Source: Argentina anserina
Lineage: Eukaryota; Streptophyta; Magnoliopsida; Rosales; Rosaceae
Assembly (NCBI RefSeq): GCF_933775445.1
Contig: NC_065873.1
Location: 20,832,001 to 20,896,000 of the forward strand
Length of the DNA stretch: 64,000 bases
Reading direction: 5' to 3'
Under the pieces are notes generated by a model. That model was not told where the DNA came from, ran no database searches, and worked only from the letters and a program-made list of their open reading frames with translations. The position numbers and the translations under genes are program-made. Positions 20,669-34,247 of this stretch are shown here, piece after piece (positions within the stretch are counted from its first letter, which is position 1; each line of letters begins with the position of its first letter).

Positions 20669-23076
20669 ATGGGAGATGCCCATTGCCTTGTGTGTACATG
20701 GATTAGTTGTCAATACTACATTTTAAGCGGTTCATGCTTTTCAGATTCACTGTGAAGTGAAGACATAACTCACTTAAGATTTAGATGTTCTCTCGTCGAG
20801 ATTTGACTATTCCTTGTGCCTCTCTGTTGTTGACATTGAGAACGTAGAAGAGATTGTGACAAATGACAATTGAATTGAATTGACTTTGCTTCTGAAAACC
20901 AAGAATGTTGGATGTTATGATAATATTCATCATGTTATTCCCCTGTTCCAGCGTGTTGACCTTATCCTAGAGAGATTGTAAGCAGGAGCATCCTTCGTCT
21001 TTGAACATCTTGCTTCGTGTATTCTTCTTTGTGACCACTTCTTGAACGATTCTGCAGCATTTTGTTATAACATCCAACAAGCCCAAACATATGGCCCGCT
21101 CAATAATCAAACCTCCATTTGGACCATATCTTTTTTCTTTCAATTTTCTTTTACCTTCGGTAAACAAATCAAGTTCAAGAAATCAGGTACCCTGGTACCG
21201 CCTAGCGAATCCAAAGCGCCTGATCTGAGATCCTTTTAAGTTATTGTGTGCCAAGATTATGAAAAGTTACATATGTTTCGTGTTATCGTGATTGTTTGGT
21301 AACCATTCGAAATTTTTTCTCATTCAGTAAGCTGGTTCCTTCTTGTTGCTAGATAAGAACAGTCTTAGGAAGTTTGGGTAGTAATATACAATTGGAACAA
21401 CCGGACTGAGCTAACTGCGAGCTCATTTCCCGTACTCCATAGCATACATGAACGTGATCAACATGGTATATAACCCACCCAACCACTCAACCGCTCATTC
21501 AAATACCAAACTCTGAGGGTCTCGATTTCATGTAGACCTGTACATGAAATGTCATGATTCATGACTTGTGATGCTTGTGATCACTAATTTTTTTTCCCAC
21601 TTGCCTGAGTCTGTGTACGTTGTTGCGTAATAATAGATACGGGACCCTATAACAAACTCTGTCCTTAAGCTGAAGGTGACTCGCTCCTCCTTGAAATGTT
21701 GAATGTTGCTTAATGGCATGGGTCTGCCGGAAGGTCGGGGAAGATGGTGGACCTCATGAAAGGAAAGCCGGTGACCGAGGCTCCTTTGAACGGTGGCTAC
21801 AACGGTTTCAAGGTAGCAAAAATACTTTGTCTACCAAATTACAACTTGTACGATAGGTGTAGAGAGCTATGATAAACATGAAGCTTAATTGATGAGTATG
21901 TGAAAGAACAGCCTACATGCACCTTTGATAGGAAAACCTCATAGACTATCTCAATCAAGAGTATCTATACTTAACTTTCATATTAATAAAAAATGGAAAG
22001 AATAACAAGCTTGTCCATAATATAACACATTTGTCCGTAATATATCAAAAAAATGTTATTCAATTATGGTTCCAAGTTAAGTTTTTCACACGTACGTATA
22101 TGTAGCGTTGAAATGAGTACGAAGATGTATTACGGCAAATGCATCTTTTTCGATTTTTTTTCTCTCATATCAAAATACAATTTAATAAATACTTAGATAT
22201 TGTAAGGAATGTTGGACAATATCTAAGTATGATCGCTAAATAATTTCGTCACATATCAAAGTTGGGGCACTAGGCCACCTTTGATCTTTACAGATCTGAT
22301 GCATTGAGCTCGTGCCTGGCGGCATTAAGCACCATATGAGTCCATAACCATGAGTTGTTCTTCCCATTATTTAATACGACCACAACTTCGAATCATTCTC
22401 TAGACTATTAACTCACCATTTTTTTCCTTCAATTTATAAAAGTATGGGTCCAGTTTTGAAATATATGGTTGACTGTTTTACATTATTTTGGTACCTCTTG
22501 GAGAAATATTCAATCTTCTGTTTGTCCCAAGCCCTCAGCAACAGGCGCGATATTACGGCATATACTACAACCCATTAACTATATATAGCCAAATAATTGC
22601 TAGCTACACCTATATGTGAGCTAAGACTAATCCTCTGTTGATTTGTTTCACATTGTGACTCATATTTGACGTCAAACACCTAAACTGTTTCGATGTAATT
22701 GACAGAGTGCTATCTCCTAGGGTTCCCACTCAAATTTGGCTAACGGTCTCCGTTGTTTGAGTTGGTTGCGATCTGGCTGTTTTGCTGGCGAGTCGGGAGG
22801 CTTAATGATCGTCGGAGAGTGGATTCGGGTTTTCCGGCCGGTTGGTGTTGTGACTATCTAAATGGATCTATATGAGTTTTGCTGTCGTTTTATCTTCTGT
22901 AATATTGATGATTCTTATGAAAACTTAGTCAGGGCATAGTTTAATGCGTTTTAAGTACATTGATCTATCAATGCGTCAATTGCAGTAGTGGCAAAAGAAA
23001 GTATATGAGAAGTGAATTCCTGCAATGGTTAATGCCAGGAAGTTGGTGTATAATTTGAATTGCTCAACTGATCGAA
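20669..23076. other. intergenic, no gene seen
   Basis: AT-rich, no intact gene. A 66-codon minus-strand open frame (20967-21167) and a short open stretch near 21730-21820 look slightly protein-like but match nothing I recognise. GGTACC words and AT runs only. Confidence 0.5.
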
Positions 23077-23084
23077 CTATTTGG

Positions 23085-23720
23085 CAGTGGCGGATCTAGT
23101 ATAAAAAATTAGATGAGTGGTAAAAAAAACCATCAGAATAGTGATAAGTCAATATATATTTCTTACATAGTATACGAAAGAGTTAATAACATCTAGGCTG
23201 ACACAACTTCAAGAGATGTACATGTTGTAGAAGTCCAAAATCCATTTGTATCATCATCAACTAATATTTTTCCTTTTAATTATCAACCACCATCTTCTTA
23301 AAACCTACATTTCTTGATAGTATTGTTCCTAATACGATATGGTGTTGGCTACCTTGTTTTTAAATGAAACTACCCAACGCACCCAAAGCATGCGAAAATG
23401 GTGATAAATTATAGTTGCATACACTTCTTACATAGTTGCATATATAACTACTAATAGTTGCATATCCAGAATAGAGTAGGGAAGTTTTATCACCATTAGC
23501 TCAATTATAGTTGCATGTACTTCTAAAAGCATGCCTAACCCACGTCAACTAACCATTCTATGGTACTAAACGCAGCCTAATGAATATATTATCATAAATC
23601 ATAAGATCCTTGGATTGGCATGAGATTTTACCCAGCGGGAAAAAAATATTAGCATAACCCAATGAAAAATTGGCCAGCGGACGCTGGGTCCGCTCTCTCA
23701 GAATCATAGGTCCGCCTCTG
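23085..23720. mobile_element. hAT-type MITE, 636 bp, perfect 8 bp target duplication
   Basis: CTATTTGG at 23077-23084 is repeated exactly at 23721-23728. The element starts CAGTGGCGGATCTAG and ends in the complement of CAGAGGCGGACCTATG, so the terminal inverted repeats match at most of the first 12 bases. The interior is AT-rich with TATAGTTGCAT repeated about four times (23420-23515) and has no coding capacity. This is the cleanest member of the family also seen at 2477 and 13720. Confidence 0.9.
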
Positions 23721-23728
23721 CTATTTGG

Positions 23729-26279
23729 TATTCCTATATAATATCAAGAGGCTACGGGAAGCATGCTGAAGTACGTACGTATGAGGGAAGCAGCCATATA
23801 TCAACAAGCTGCTAACAACATTAGACTGATTCATGTCAATTTCAGGAAGAGAAGAAACTTATATTAACTGTGTTATTGACATATTGTATTACATCTATAC
23901 ATCATAAACAATTCTCAAACTTGCATATATGTATATATATATATATATATATATACATACGTCAGAGTCATCAAGTAAACTAATCAAGTTATCAGACTAA
24001 ACTATTAATATTTCTCGTTCTTTTCCACGCAGTAAGTAGTAGATACTGGATTCAATAATATTCATGCATGTTTTGTATTATACTTCTTCTTCGTCTTCTT
24101 ATTCTTCTTCTTCTTCTTCTTCTACAAATTATTAATGTGGCTTGTATAGAGGGAATATATATAACACAGTTCTTCAATCTTTTCATTAAGCGTTAGGTCA
24201 AGCCATTAGATGATAAAAGTAATCATACATGTACAGCATGCTCACGCACGCTGAATAGTTTTCTAGCAATTAATTAACATGATAGAAACCCTTTCACAAT
24301 TCAACTTTGAGACAAATTAAGTATCATGGAGGGGGACTAATGATCTTGAAATACATATATATGTGATGTGGGATGTACGTATGATGCCACACCCCATATC
24401 ATTCATGTTTTCCGGTATTTACAGTGTTATAAGATGTTGTAAAAGTCGACCAAGTGGTGTGGTGTAGTAGTTTATTACCGCGGCAACTCTTTGACCAACG
24501 TGACATTAGTCAATTGTTCGAGTCATTACACACCTATTTGTTTCTAACTTGGCCAAAAATGAGTCTAAATTAGGGCATTAAGGACATTTTTGTGGCCAGG
24601 GCACCCGGTTTCTAGACTACCGAATTGGAACCATTTCACATGGGCTATGTCAGAGATTAGTCTCATGTCGAAGAAATTACCTTCGGCCGTGGGGATACCT
24701 TGATGCCCGGTTTATGTACTGGCTCTTCCGCTTCGGTATGCAACGGTGTACCACCATGAAGCATTTATGGGTTTTCTCCGCTGGGTTTGCTTTCGGGCCT
24801 CATATAGGAATTGTTTTGGAACTGGAAATTAAAAAAAAATTGTTGTAAAAGTCAACTGGATTACATACATCATATGAATTGGAAGCATGAATGCATGATC
24901 ATCAAGGTCTTGAGGTCGATGATGTATGCATATATACAACATACTTTTGTGTAGCTTGGAGTGAGTTATAGATCATTGACTAAACTATACAACATTAATT
25001 TTAACTTTCAATTTTGAGATAGCTTCTTCTTCTTCTTCTTCTTCTTCTTCATATTAGTAAGGGAGTTAGGGAGATGCAAATAACAAATAAAGAAATATGG
25101 GAAGCCGACCTTCAATTTGTTCATAAAAATCATGGGTACGAAGCTATATATAGCATGCTTGGTAACTACAGTATATCTCAATGTATTATTTTTTTTGCGA
25201 TCGTTTCGTGTCCGGTGGCTTGTGTAAAATGATATGGATTTGTTGACAGCATAGGTGATTTAGAGGTTTTTGTCCGTTTAGTTGAGGGCAAACACTTATT
25301 GTTAATTATTTCACTTGTTTACGTACACTAGAGTGTGTATGGTAGAAAGGTTATTATATTTTCATATGTCGCATGCAGCCAAATGGCCTACAGAGTTACA
25401 GATCGGGGCTCTGTGACTTTTCCTTCCAGTTCAAGACATGTCAAAATTATGTCCCGGTGATATCAGAATCAGAAATTTACTGAGAAAGAGGAGGAGTGAT
25501 TAGAAAGCATATAAAATACTAGACACTTGTGTGGTATTTTGTGTGTACGTAATAGAACAAATGAAGTGATGTTGTGTGGTGATTGGTTTCATGATCCAAG
25601 AGTTTACACTATAAGTAAACTTCATGCAGTAAAATATCGGTACACGGGTACGTAATGTTGTATAAATTTAGTAGTTTTTTTTTTTAAGTTTTCACAAAAT
25701 CTATTATATCATGGAGTATTTCATATATCGATGTGCTACATCGAAATCTCCATGTATACAACAACTGAACAGAGAAATTTTGAGAAATGACCACATTTAG
25801 GAATCTAGGTTGATTTTTAACCTAATATTTTAAAATAATTGAAAAACAACCTTATGTTTACTACTATAAAGTGAGTAACCAAGTACGACCAAAATACGAA
25901 CTTCTGAAAACATTATTTTCAAATCTCACACTAACAAACAAACAAGTAGGGATATTACAGTCAAAATTTAAATAAATTAAATAATAAATATTATTTCTTA
26001 TTAGATTTAACCCACTTTTTCAAGTAGATAACTACCTACTTTATCCACTATAAATAAAGAGATAAAATGTCATAAATATCTTCGTAAACTCTCTTTCTAA
26101 TCAATGCTTCGTAGCAACACTAATTCACTTATCTCTCTTTCAAATATATTGGCGTGAACCACAACATTGATTTCATATCTCCAACGAATGCCAACGAAGT
26201 TTATTGTCTTAATCTTCCTCTCAAGTAAAGACCAATTTCAATTCCCATGCGTCTTCTTGTTCCTCTTTCTATTAATGAG
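23729..26279. other. intergenic with simple repeats
   Basis: No gene found. Contains (TA)n at about 23932-23955, (TTC)n at about 24104-24123 and 25023-25050, and otherwise AT-rich unique-looking sequence. Confidence 0.5.
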
Positions 26280-26293
26280 GGTTTATAAATGTC

Positions 26294-27152
26294 GTAAAGG
26301 AACCATCATTCTCTTTTAAGCTCCATATCACCAAAACGAAAAGAAAAATATAGAGCTCCGAGTTTGGCAGAGCGATACCAAAACCTAGTTTTAGGTTTTG
26401 TGCAGCAGGGCGGCGACGTCTCCGACTTCGCCCGCACTAGGACGCCACGACGTGCAAGGCCTAGGTGGGGAGGTTTCTTTCGTGCGGTGTGGATTGTCGG
26501 TCGGTAGGTTGATTTTCGCCTGCTCAAAGACTATATCTTTCCGGCGAGATGAAGCCTAAACTTGTAGACGGAAGAGGTTATTCAGATATGCTTCCTGACG
26601 ATTCATTGTAGACGGACTTGGTGCCGATCTTCACCCATAACTAAAATTGTCATCCTAGTTAACCCACTGGCGACAGTCGAGCAAGTTTTCTTAGCGGCGG
26701 CGGCGGAGGCGTTGAGTCCCACCACCAGTTTCATCATGGTTCCAAAGCCGGCCATGGCACCGGATTGAGGTGTAGACGAAGTCCCATGCGGTCTGATCTA
26801 GCCAGAATTGATGTGGTTGAGGGAGGGCTGCAAGGCTATGGGCCTTAGCTTTTTGGGCTGGGCTTCATTTATCTTGAGCTCTTTCTGCTCATGTTGGTTT
26901 TGGTTCCTAGCTAATGAGAAGTGAGGAGTTATTTGCTTTATGCTTTTATTTTCCGAACTTTGGTTATGTCCGCTTGTTTTGTACGAATTTTAGTTTCGAA
27001 CTTTTAAATTCGTTTTTATGTTTATTGCCTAGTTGGTTAGTGCTTGCTTAAGGGTGGCTTATCACCTATATGCATGATCATTGTGATCGTTATGAGCCTT
27101 GCCCTCGGATTGGCTTATGCCAAGTGAATTTGTTTCACTATTTAAAAAAAAA
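26294..27152 (+). mobile_element. short retroposon with poly(A) and 14 bp target duplication
   Basis: GGTTTATAAATGTC at 26280-26293 recurs exactly at 27153-27166. The enclosed 859 bp begins GC-rich and ends in TTTAAAAAAAAA, the pattern left by target-primed reverse transcription. It encodes no intact protein. It could be a LINE with internal deletion (5' leader joined to 3' UTR) or a LINE-mobilised transcript; its sequence does not obviously match the LINE at 53-59 kb. Confidence 0.85.
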
Positions 27153-27166
27153 GGTTTATAAATGTC

Positions 27167-30100
27167 ATTAACCTAGGAATACGTTGAATGTGATGTGAAT
27201 ATGATATGAAAGTGAATTCGTTATTAGTTCTTGCAATACTATCCAAAACAAAATTAACTTCTAATCATATGTTACAATTGTATAGTAATTTTTTGTTCTT
27301 CCTTATCTTGATCTTCTTCATGTCTAATCAAATTGCTATGTTTTTTTTTTACTTCCAGATTCTCTGCCCAGTAAAGATAATATAAAAATCACATCTTGGG
27401 GTAATTATGTCTTTCTATCTCTCAATCAGGTCATTTTTCAACTTTTGAAAAAACTAGGTTATAAATCAATTTGGAGAATGAAAAGTGGTTATTTTGAAAA
27501 ATTTATCAACTGAGAGAACAACATTGTCGAAAGGAGCCATGAACATTTATATATTTTAAAACCAAAGTAAGGAGCTAAAACACCTGCATGTATAGAGATC
27601 GATCTCCTAAATCTCCGCTGATCCAAGTGCAGATTAATCAATTTATACCCAATTAACTAGCAGCTGGTTGCTGCTCATAGAAGAAAAATAATCGAAACAA
27701 AAACAAACTTTAATTTATAGGAGCACATATCTTTTTTTTTTCTTTTCAGAAGAGCACATATATCTTTGCTCTACTTAATTTATAGTAGAAATAGAGTAGC
27801 CTGGCCAAGAATCAAGCTCCTCTTTTTTCTTGGATCAACTTCTTAATTGGTTTCTTCGTCCATCGATCACCTAGATTTAACAGATCGATCATATATAAAA
27901 ACTATGAATAATTAGGAACTGGAATCCAGCCATTTCTGCTAGCTTGCTTTGTGTTCGTGTATTCATCTTTTTCCCAGCTTAACGGCCGTAAAGATCACAT
28001 GCCACATGACATGTTAGAGCATTTTTGACACTTTATCCCAATACATAGGAAGAAAAATACGATCATTTTCTGCTTAATTTAGTTTGGATGGTCTAGGTTT
28101 TGGTGTGTGGGTTTTGTCCTCCGCCATCCAAATTTTAACAAAATTAAAAGTGCTTTTGGGCACAAGCACGTTCAAGGAGATGGGGTGGTCTCATGTTTTG
28201 TGTGAATGTAGAAGGGTTCCTTATCTTCTTTGTGTTTAAAGGGTTTTGTCTTTGGGAATATATAAAGTTTAACTGAGGGTGTATGAGATCATATTCGATC
28301 TACCATGCATGAAAACTCTGAGTATATGTAGTTATTTTAAGATCAAGATCGATAAATGATGAACTTAATGGAATACTACTAATCAAAAACAGACTAATAT
28401 TATTCTTAGTTGTTTACAATGCAATATACAAAATCTAATTTTTTCCAAGGTATCGATCGACCTGTTAGAGAAGAAACAACGTTCTTTCTCTCCTCCAACC
28501 AAATTACAAGGTAACAACTCAAACAAGCAATCCAATTGTAGCGTAGAATCAACGAGGCAGTGAGGCACCCATCACATCTCGAAAAAGAAAGCATTTTTAC
28601 TCTCACAGTATAATTCAATTAGAAATACAACACTAACTAAAACTCTTATACTTGAACAGTCACATCTTATAGTCGGCATGATCACGATGGTGATAATCGA
28701 CGTCCAAATATCAGAAACCTCTATACGTACAGTCGTAGTCACTGTCAATAAGTTCAAGGGCATCACGATTTGGTTTCCCAAAAATAAATAGACGACGTAG
28801 ATTGACGTTCATGCATGATCTCTTCACATGTAGGGTTTCTATTGGCAAACCAAAGTTTTTAATCTTCATAAGCACAAATTTAAGTTTTTTTTATCAAATA
28901 ACATTTCATTCAATTAAGAAAAAATACAATGGGTTTGAGACTTGTATCCAACCAGGAAGGAACAATCCTCTAGATTTCAGGATTGAAATTAAGTAGGAAG
29001 TTGCAAACTAACTTTTTTTTTTCTAGAAAGTGCTTTTGTAATCTTGTGGGACTTTGTGGGTGCGAGTCATGGGAGGGTCTCCATCTAAATGGGCACCCTA
29101 CTTTTCACTGGCGCCTCTCATATGACATATTTCATGTGCAACCCTCCATTTTGACCTATAAAAGATTAAAAGGTAACAATGGGAATCTAGGGCTTTCTAT
29201 CCCCCACTCAAGTACGTAGCTTTGGCTTGGCTTGCAAACTCGGCCACGTAGAGAATAAAGATTATTTTTGACGGGTAGAATCAAATAAAGGATTAACAAG
29301 ATCAAAGTTAAAATTGTTTAACAAGTGAAGAGGATGGCTTTGTCATCCTTTTAGCAGCAATTGGCTTTTATGCCCTAATGGAAAGGATTAAAGGCATAAA
29401 AATTATTCACTTGCACTATTAGGGGAATTGACAGGTGAAGATTTATGCCCTGATGGATTAAACAAAGAGAAGTTCATTAGAATATGTTAAAGTACGTGTG
29501 TGGCACAGCTGCTAATGTTCTTGTTAAAAAGTTAGAAATGATTTGGATGGCGCAGGTTCGCATATGAATATAAAACGCATCCTATGCATGGTTAATGTCA
29601 TGTAACACAGCACATGATTTATGATTTCGACCTAAACAGTGATTATGTGTGCCAAAGCTAAACTGCATGTATAGATTGTGTATTATTATATGGACACTCA
29701 CTGATTGAAATGCATGTTATTAACAAATAGTCCATCTCTATATTTAAAGCTTCTGGTACAGGAAATCGAATCTTGAAACATGTCGACTGATCTCATTATA
29801 GCATAATATATGTTCATGATTACCTTACAAAGATGGAATTTTCTACTAGTAAATTTAATTCAGATCATTGAAGAAAAATCGATGAAATACTATATATACG
29901 TACTCATTTGAGATATTCACAAGCCTACATACGTACAAATTTAATTTTTAAGAATCGTCTGTTTTTGTCATCAGAAACTCCAAAGTAACTTCATTTACCA
30001 ACATCATAGAAAGAAAAAAAATCGTCTCTGACACTCTCAAGCATGACATATCAAAATGCTAAGGTGAACATAGACTACTATAGATTAATGCTTACACGAC

Positions 30101-30500
30101 TGTTTACGAGTCATGAACTTATATATATATATATACCCACTCTGCAGTCTCTGCTCTTGCAGAACTATGTACCCCATTGAAAGAGTCTGCCACAACCATT
30201 AGGGCACCCCAAAAGGCCAAACGTCTAATTAAGGCCAACCTTGACACGATCAGCCAGCATAGGTTTATTAGGTTATGCCAATCACTAAGTATTATCTTAT
30301 CTTAATTATATGCATTCGAATTTAGAACTAAACAGATTGATATACTGGTCGAATTTGGTACCTCTTAAGAATAATGAAAGAATGAAGCTAACTCACATGA
30401 ATGACAGGTATACTGTATACGTCAACCTTCCGAAACAAGCTTCCCTCTGTTATATATCGGAGATGCGATCGAATTAGACAACAAAGCCCTTTCCCATCAA
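27167..30500. other. intergenic, no gene seen
   Basis: AT-rich, no open frame with family resemblance on either strand. No tRNA-like cloverleaf was noticed by eye. Confidence 0.5.
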
Positions 30501-30539
30501 TAAAATACGGAAAAGGAAAGTTCCTGAAAAACAACCCCT

Positions 30540-30970
30540 CCGGTAAAAAAAAAAAGTCGCCTTAAAGGGAAAGTTGGCGGCCGAGGCGAGCTGATAACGA
30601 GCCGGGTAGCCAGCTCGGGGATCGTCTCGGACGGCGTGTCGTTTATAGTGGTGGCTTTGCGTGCCATTTTATATATACGACACTTGGTGGAGGTTAGTGC
30701 GGAATGCGCGTCAGTGGACTCACGCAACTAGAAGAAGTTGAGCCTTTTAGGCTCTCCTCTCCTCCGCCTATCCTAAAAGGGGGGCGGACCCACGCAACTT
30801 TCCTTCCTCGTCTATAAGCCAACAATAGAGGCGGGTGCGGGGGGCCCACCACCCGGAACGGACCTGACTTACTGTGAGGGGAGGGATACCCTACGCCACC
30901 GTACATGGCATTTTCTGGGGCGCGTCTCGTCGTTCTGTTATGGCCTGCTTTTACTTGGTCTTGTCAAAAG
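30540..30970. other. GC-rich block, possible organellar DNA insertion
   Basis: The base composition rises sharply here (runs such as GGGGGGCGGACCCACGCAAC and GGGGGGCCCACCACCCGG) within a region otherwise near one-third GC. The texture resembles plant mitochondrial non-coding DNA rather than a gene. No tRNA, rRNA or known mitochondrial coding region was identified, so origin is inference. Confidence 0.35.
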
Positions 30971-31853
30971 GTACAGACTAACCGCCTCTGTACCTCAAAA
31001 TCGGAAGCAAATAATCTAATTTTCTGTTATCACGGCGAGTGATAAAGTTGAAACCAAACAAAAAAGATTAAATTGCTTAAAATCTGACGTAGATTCAAGT
31101 GATTGATGCTGAAGACATTACTACGTAAGTTATTTTGAGTAATTTGTGATTTTGAGCTTCACTTGCAGAACAATATGTTGAGGTTTTCTTTTTGCTTTTT
31201 TAATTTTAATTTTAATTTTTTAAAAAAGTTTAGCACAGAAAACAAACTAAGTTAATAGATAGCAAAAATCTATGCATTTACATGAACTTTAAATGAAGTG
31301 TAATATCACTAAATACACGATTCTCGGTTCCCGACACGTATTACTCTTACTTGGAGTGTTGTAACTGAAAATTGAATGTACATCACCTCATTAATAATGC
31401 AACAAGAGAAATGAGACTTGATATACGTGAGTTCGATTAAAGACCAGCTCACTTGTTATTTGAAATATACACTAGGTAATTTGCTCATAAACATACATGC
31501 GAGTATTTCAAGAAGTACAATCATCACGCATCTGTTATTTTAGCGGGGATGATGGTTTCTTTTATTTTTAAGTAAATAGATAATTGATTAAGTTATCTAG
31601 AACTAACTATCATAACCAATGATTATAATTTGGTTATTTATGCATCCATACGTGGCATACCAAAGTTCGAAGTACACTAGCTAAATCATACATTAGTTAT
31701 AATGTTTATTTTTTGATGTAAGAGCTAGTGCGGTTGTTTTCTCAAACATTTATTAATGAAATTGTCGAATACATGAGGAGGACGTGAAACTAAAATCTCT
31801 TATTACAAAGACCTGACATAATATCAAATATCTCTACAAATAAATACACAAAT

Positions 31854-34242
31854 TGTCACGCCCCAAAATCTGAGACTACAATTATATGGAAAATATGGTT
31901 CCCGAATTAGAGGTGTGACCTTAAAACAATAAAATTTTCTCAATAAAACTGATAGAAATATATGTCTGAATAATACTTTTATTAGGAAACAGAATCATAT
32001 TTATTTTACAATAAAACAGATTTAGAAATACTGAAATTTAGCGAAGATACATGAGTCTCGCATTTATTGTCTTGAAATAATAATTGAAGAAAAACCATCA
32101 TTTTATTTAGTAGATTCATCTCATTCCCCAAAAATCTATTCATTACCTGAAAATAAGATTGTATAACATCATGAGTAACACAGACCCATTAAGTACATAA
32201 TACATTCTTATAATAATTTGGCTAATGAGAAATTCAAATATGAACAACCAAGTAAAATGTACCAAGAACTAAATGTATTTGGTCATACGAATTCTTACTT
32301 ATGCATATAGATATACATATCAGCATCAATAAACTTAATCAATTGTGTGAATTTTCAAGAAAACTGGTAATTAATCACAAAGTCACATGTTAGGGTTCAC
32401 GTTTACCAAAATCACGGATAATCCTCAGCATACCGAGACTAACACAAAAGTATGTATACTCAAGGTCAATTCTCCTATGAGTATAATAATGCATTGTCTG
32501 TAGGGACTATGGCCCAAGGCGAACTCACAAAGCACAAAACAATTTTACCAGCAATTCACTTAAGCATGGGGTAGTACTAATCACCCGGCTTCACAGCTCC
32601 AACTCAATAACCTCAATAGAATATCAAACAGTTTAGTAATTAAGATAATATTTAAATACTAAAAATAATAATCTTACACTAAGATATAAAATACTTATCA
32701 ATAACTCAATGTATGCATAAAATATAAACAAGTTAATAAACTTGAAAGTAAATGTGCAAATAAAGTAAATGTACTTTAAATTAAAAGTAATGAGATAATA
32801 TTAGTTAGTAGTCAAATGATTAGTAGTCATTTCTCCCATAATGAGAAAAATCTTTGTCCAAAGTAGCAATTGTCATTCAAAGAATAGTGTCAAAGTCTCT
32901 CAACTTTCCGTATCAATAACTCAATCAATAAACGTCCAAATTAGACAAGTGAGGAGTCTATGTTCAAGGATTTTTCGTAAAGAATCCAATAGGATAAGTC
33001 ATACAGTCTAGTTCAAAGTCATTAAGTCCAAAAAGTTCAAACACAGTAACAGTGCAGAAACCGATCATCAAGTTATCATCTTAGATGTCTTATATATTCT
33101 ACTTGTAACAATTTTTATTATTACTTCTTCTTAAACTTTCTAGATTAAAAATAGAGGTCTTCTACTCTAATTTAATATAAAGTTTGTGGAAAATGTTAAA
33201 AATGAGTGAGATATGAGTTTTTAAAGTTGTGAGTGCTACATAAGATTTTTAGTGAGTTTATTAACTCTAACTTTGATTAGCGATAACTTCTCAATTTCTA
33301 AACATTTTTGAGTGATTCAAAAGACTAAATTAAAGCATTTTTATGAGGAATTTAATGCTATTGTTACCTTGGACAAAATCAGATGGTATAAAATACGAAA
33401 AATATATCTCTTACCAAAACATGGTCTTTTCCATTTTATCCTTAGTTATGCACTTTGATAAATCTAAATAGGCAAAAGATTATAAGGATGTAAGATGTAC
33501 TTACCTTCAATTTTCAGGAGTGAAATAAAGGTTTTGATGTGGATCTAAAGTTGGATTACTTTAGTAAAGAAGAAATTTGTTTAAGAGAGAAATAATGAAT
33601 GCTATAATTTTAGCTTGAGAAACATTGGATGATTGAGTTTTATATCAACTAAGGGAACTCTAGACTTACATGATTTCTGATTTTGAAGTGTGAAGAAAAC
33701 TTGAGACAGCTCATAACTATAAATAGGCTAAGAATGAATACAAAATTTCAATTCTCATATACCATTCGCAATAATTAATATTGAGTTAGTGTGGTTGTTG
33801 GCAAATAAAAAAAATAGTGTGATGGGGTAAAACATAAAAATAAATAAGCAAGGGTCAAAACATATTGACATAAGGATTATATATATGTGTGTGTAGATAT
33901 AACAAACACATTTATATGTGTTATTCTAAAGGAATTTAGTATATTCTTTTTATAAGGTTTTCAATATATTTGCACTATCTAATACTAATATAATGCATAA
34001 AAATAATACTATTAGTATTAGTCTTAAACTCGATTACAAAGTATCGAGTATACGCAAGAATGTAAACTAACATATTCAAATCGTGGTCTAATACTTATAA
34101 AAAGAAATTAATTATCTTTGAAAGTATGTACCTTAGCATCATTGGTTTCTAAAGATAAATATTAGAAGAAAAATTGAATTAATTAAAAGTTAATATAAAC
34201 TTAGAGTACTAAATAGTAAATACTAAATTTCGGGGTATTACA
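31854..34242. mobile_element. probable solo LTR, 2.4 kb
   Basis: The block starts TGTCACGCCCCAAAAT and ends AAATTTCGGGGTATTACA, the TG...CA ends typical of large plant Gypsy-type LTRs, whose ends are near-complements of each other. Flanks CAAAT (31849-31853) and TAAAT (34243-34247) agree at 4 of 5 bases. No primer site, polypurine tract, internal domain or second LTR is next to it, so it looks like a solo LTR left by recombination. Confidence 0.65.
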
Positions 34243-34247
34243 TAAAT

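Noticed and set aside
20967..21167. 66-codon minus-strand frame slightly like an RPW8-type resistance protein end
   Set aside because: Similarity is too weak and short, with a stop directly after, and no NB-ARC or LRR sequence nearby.
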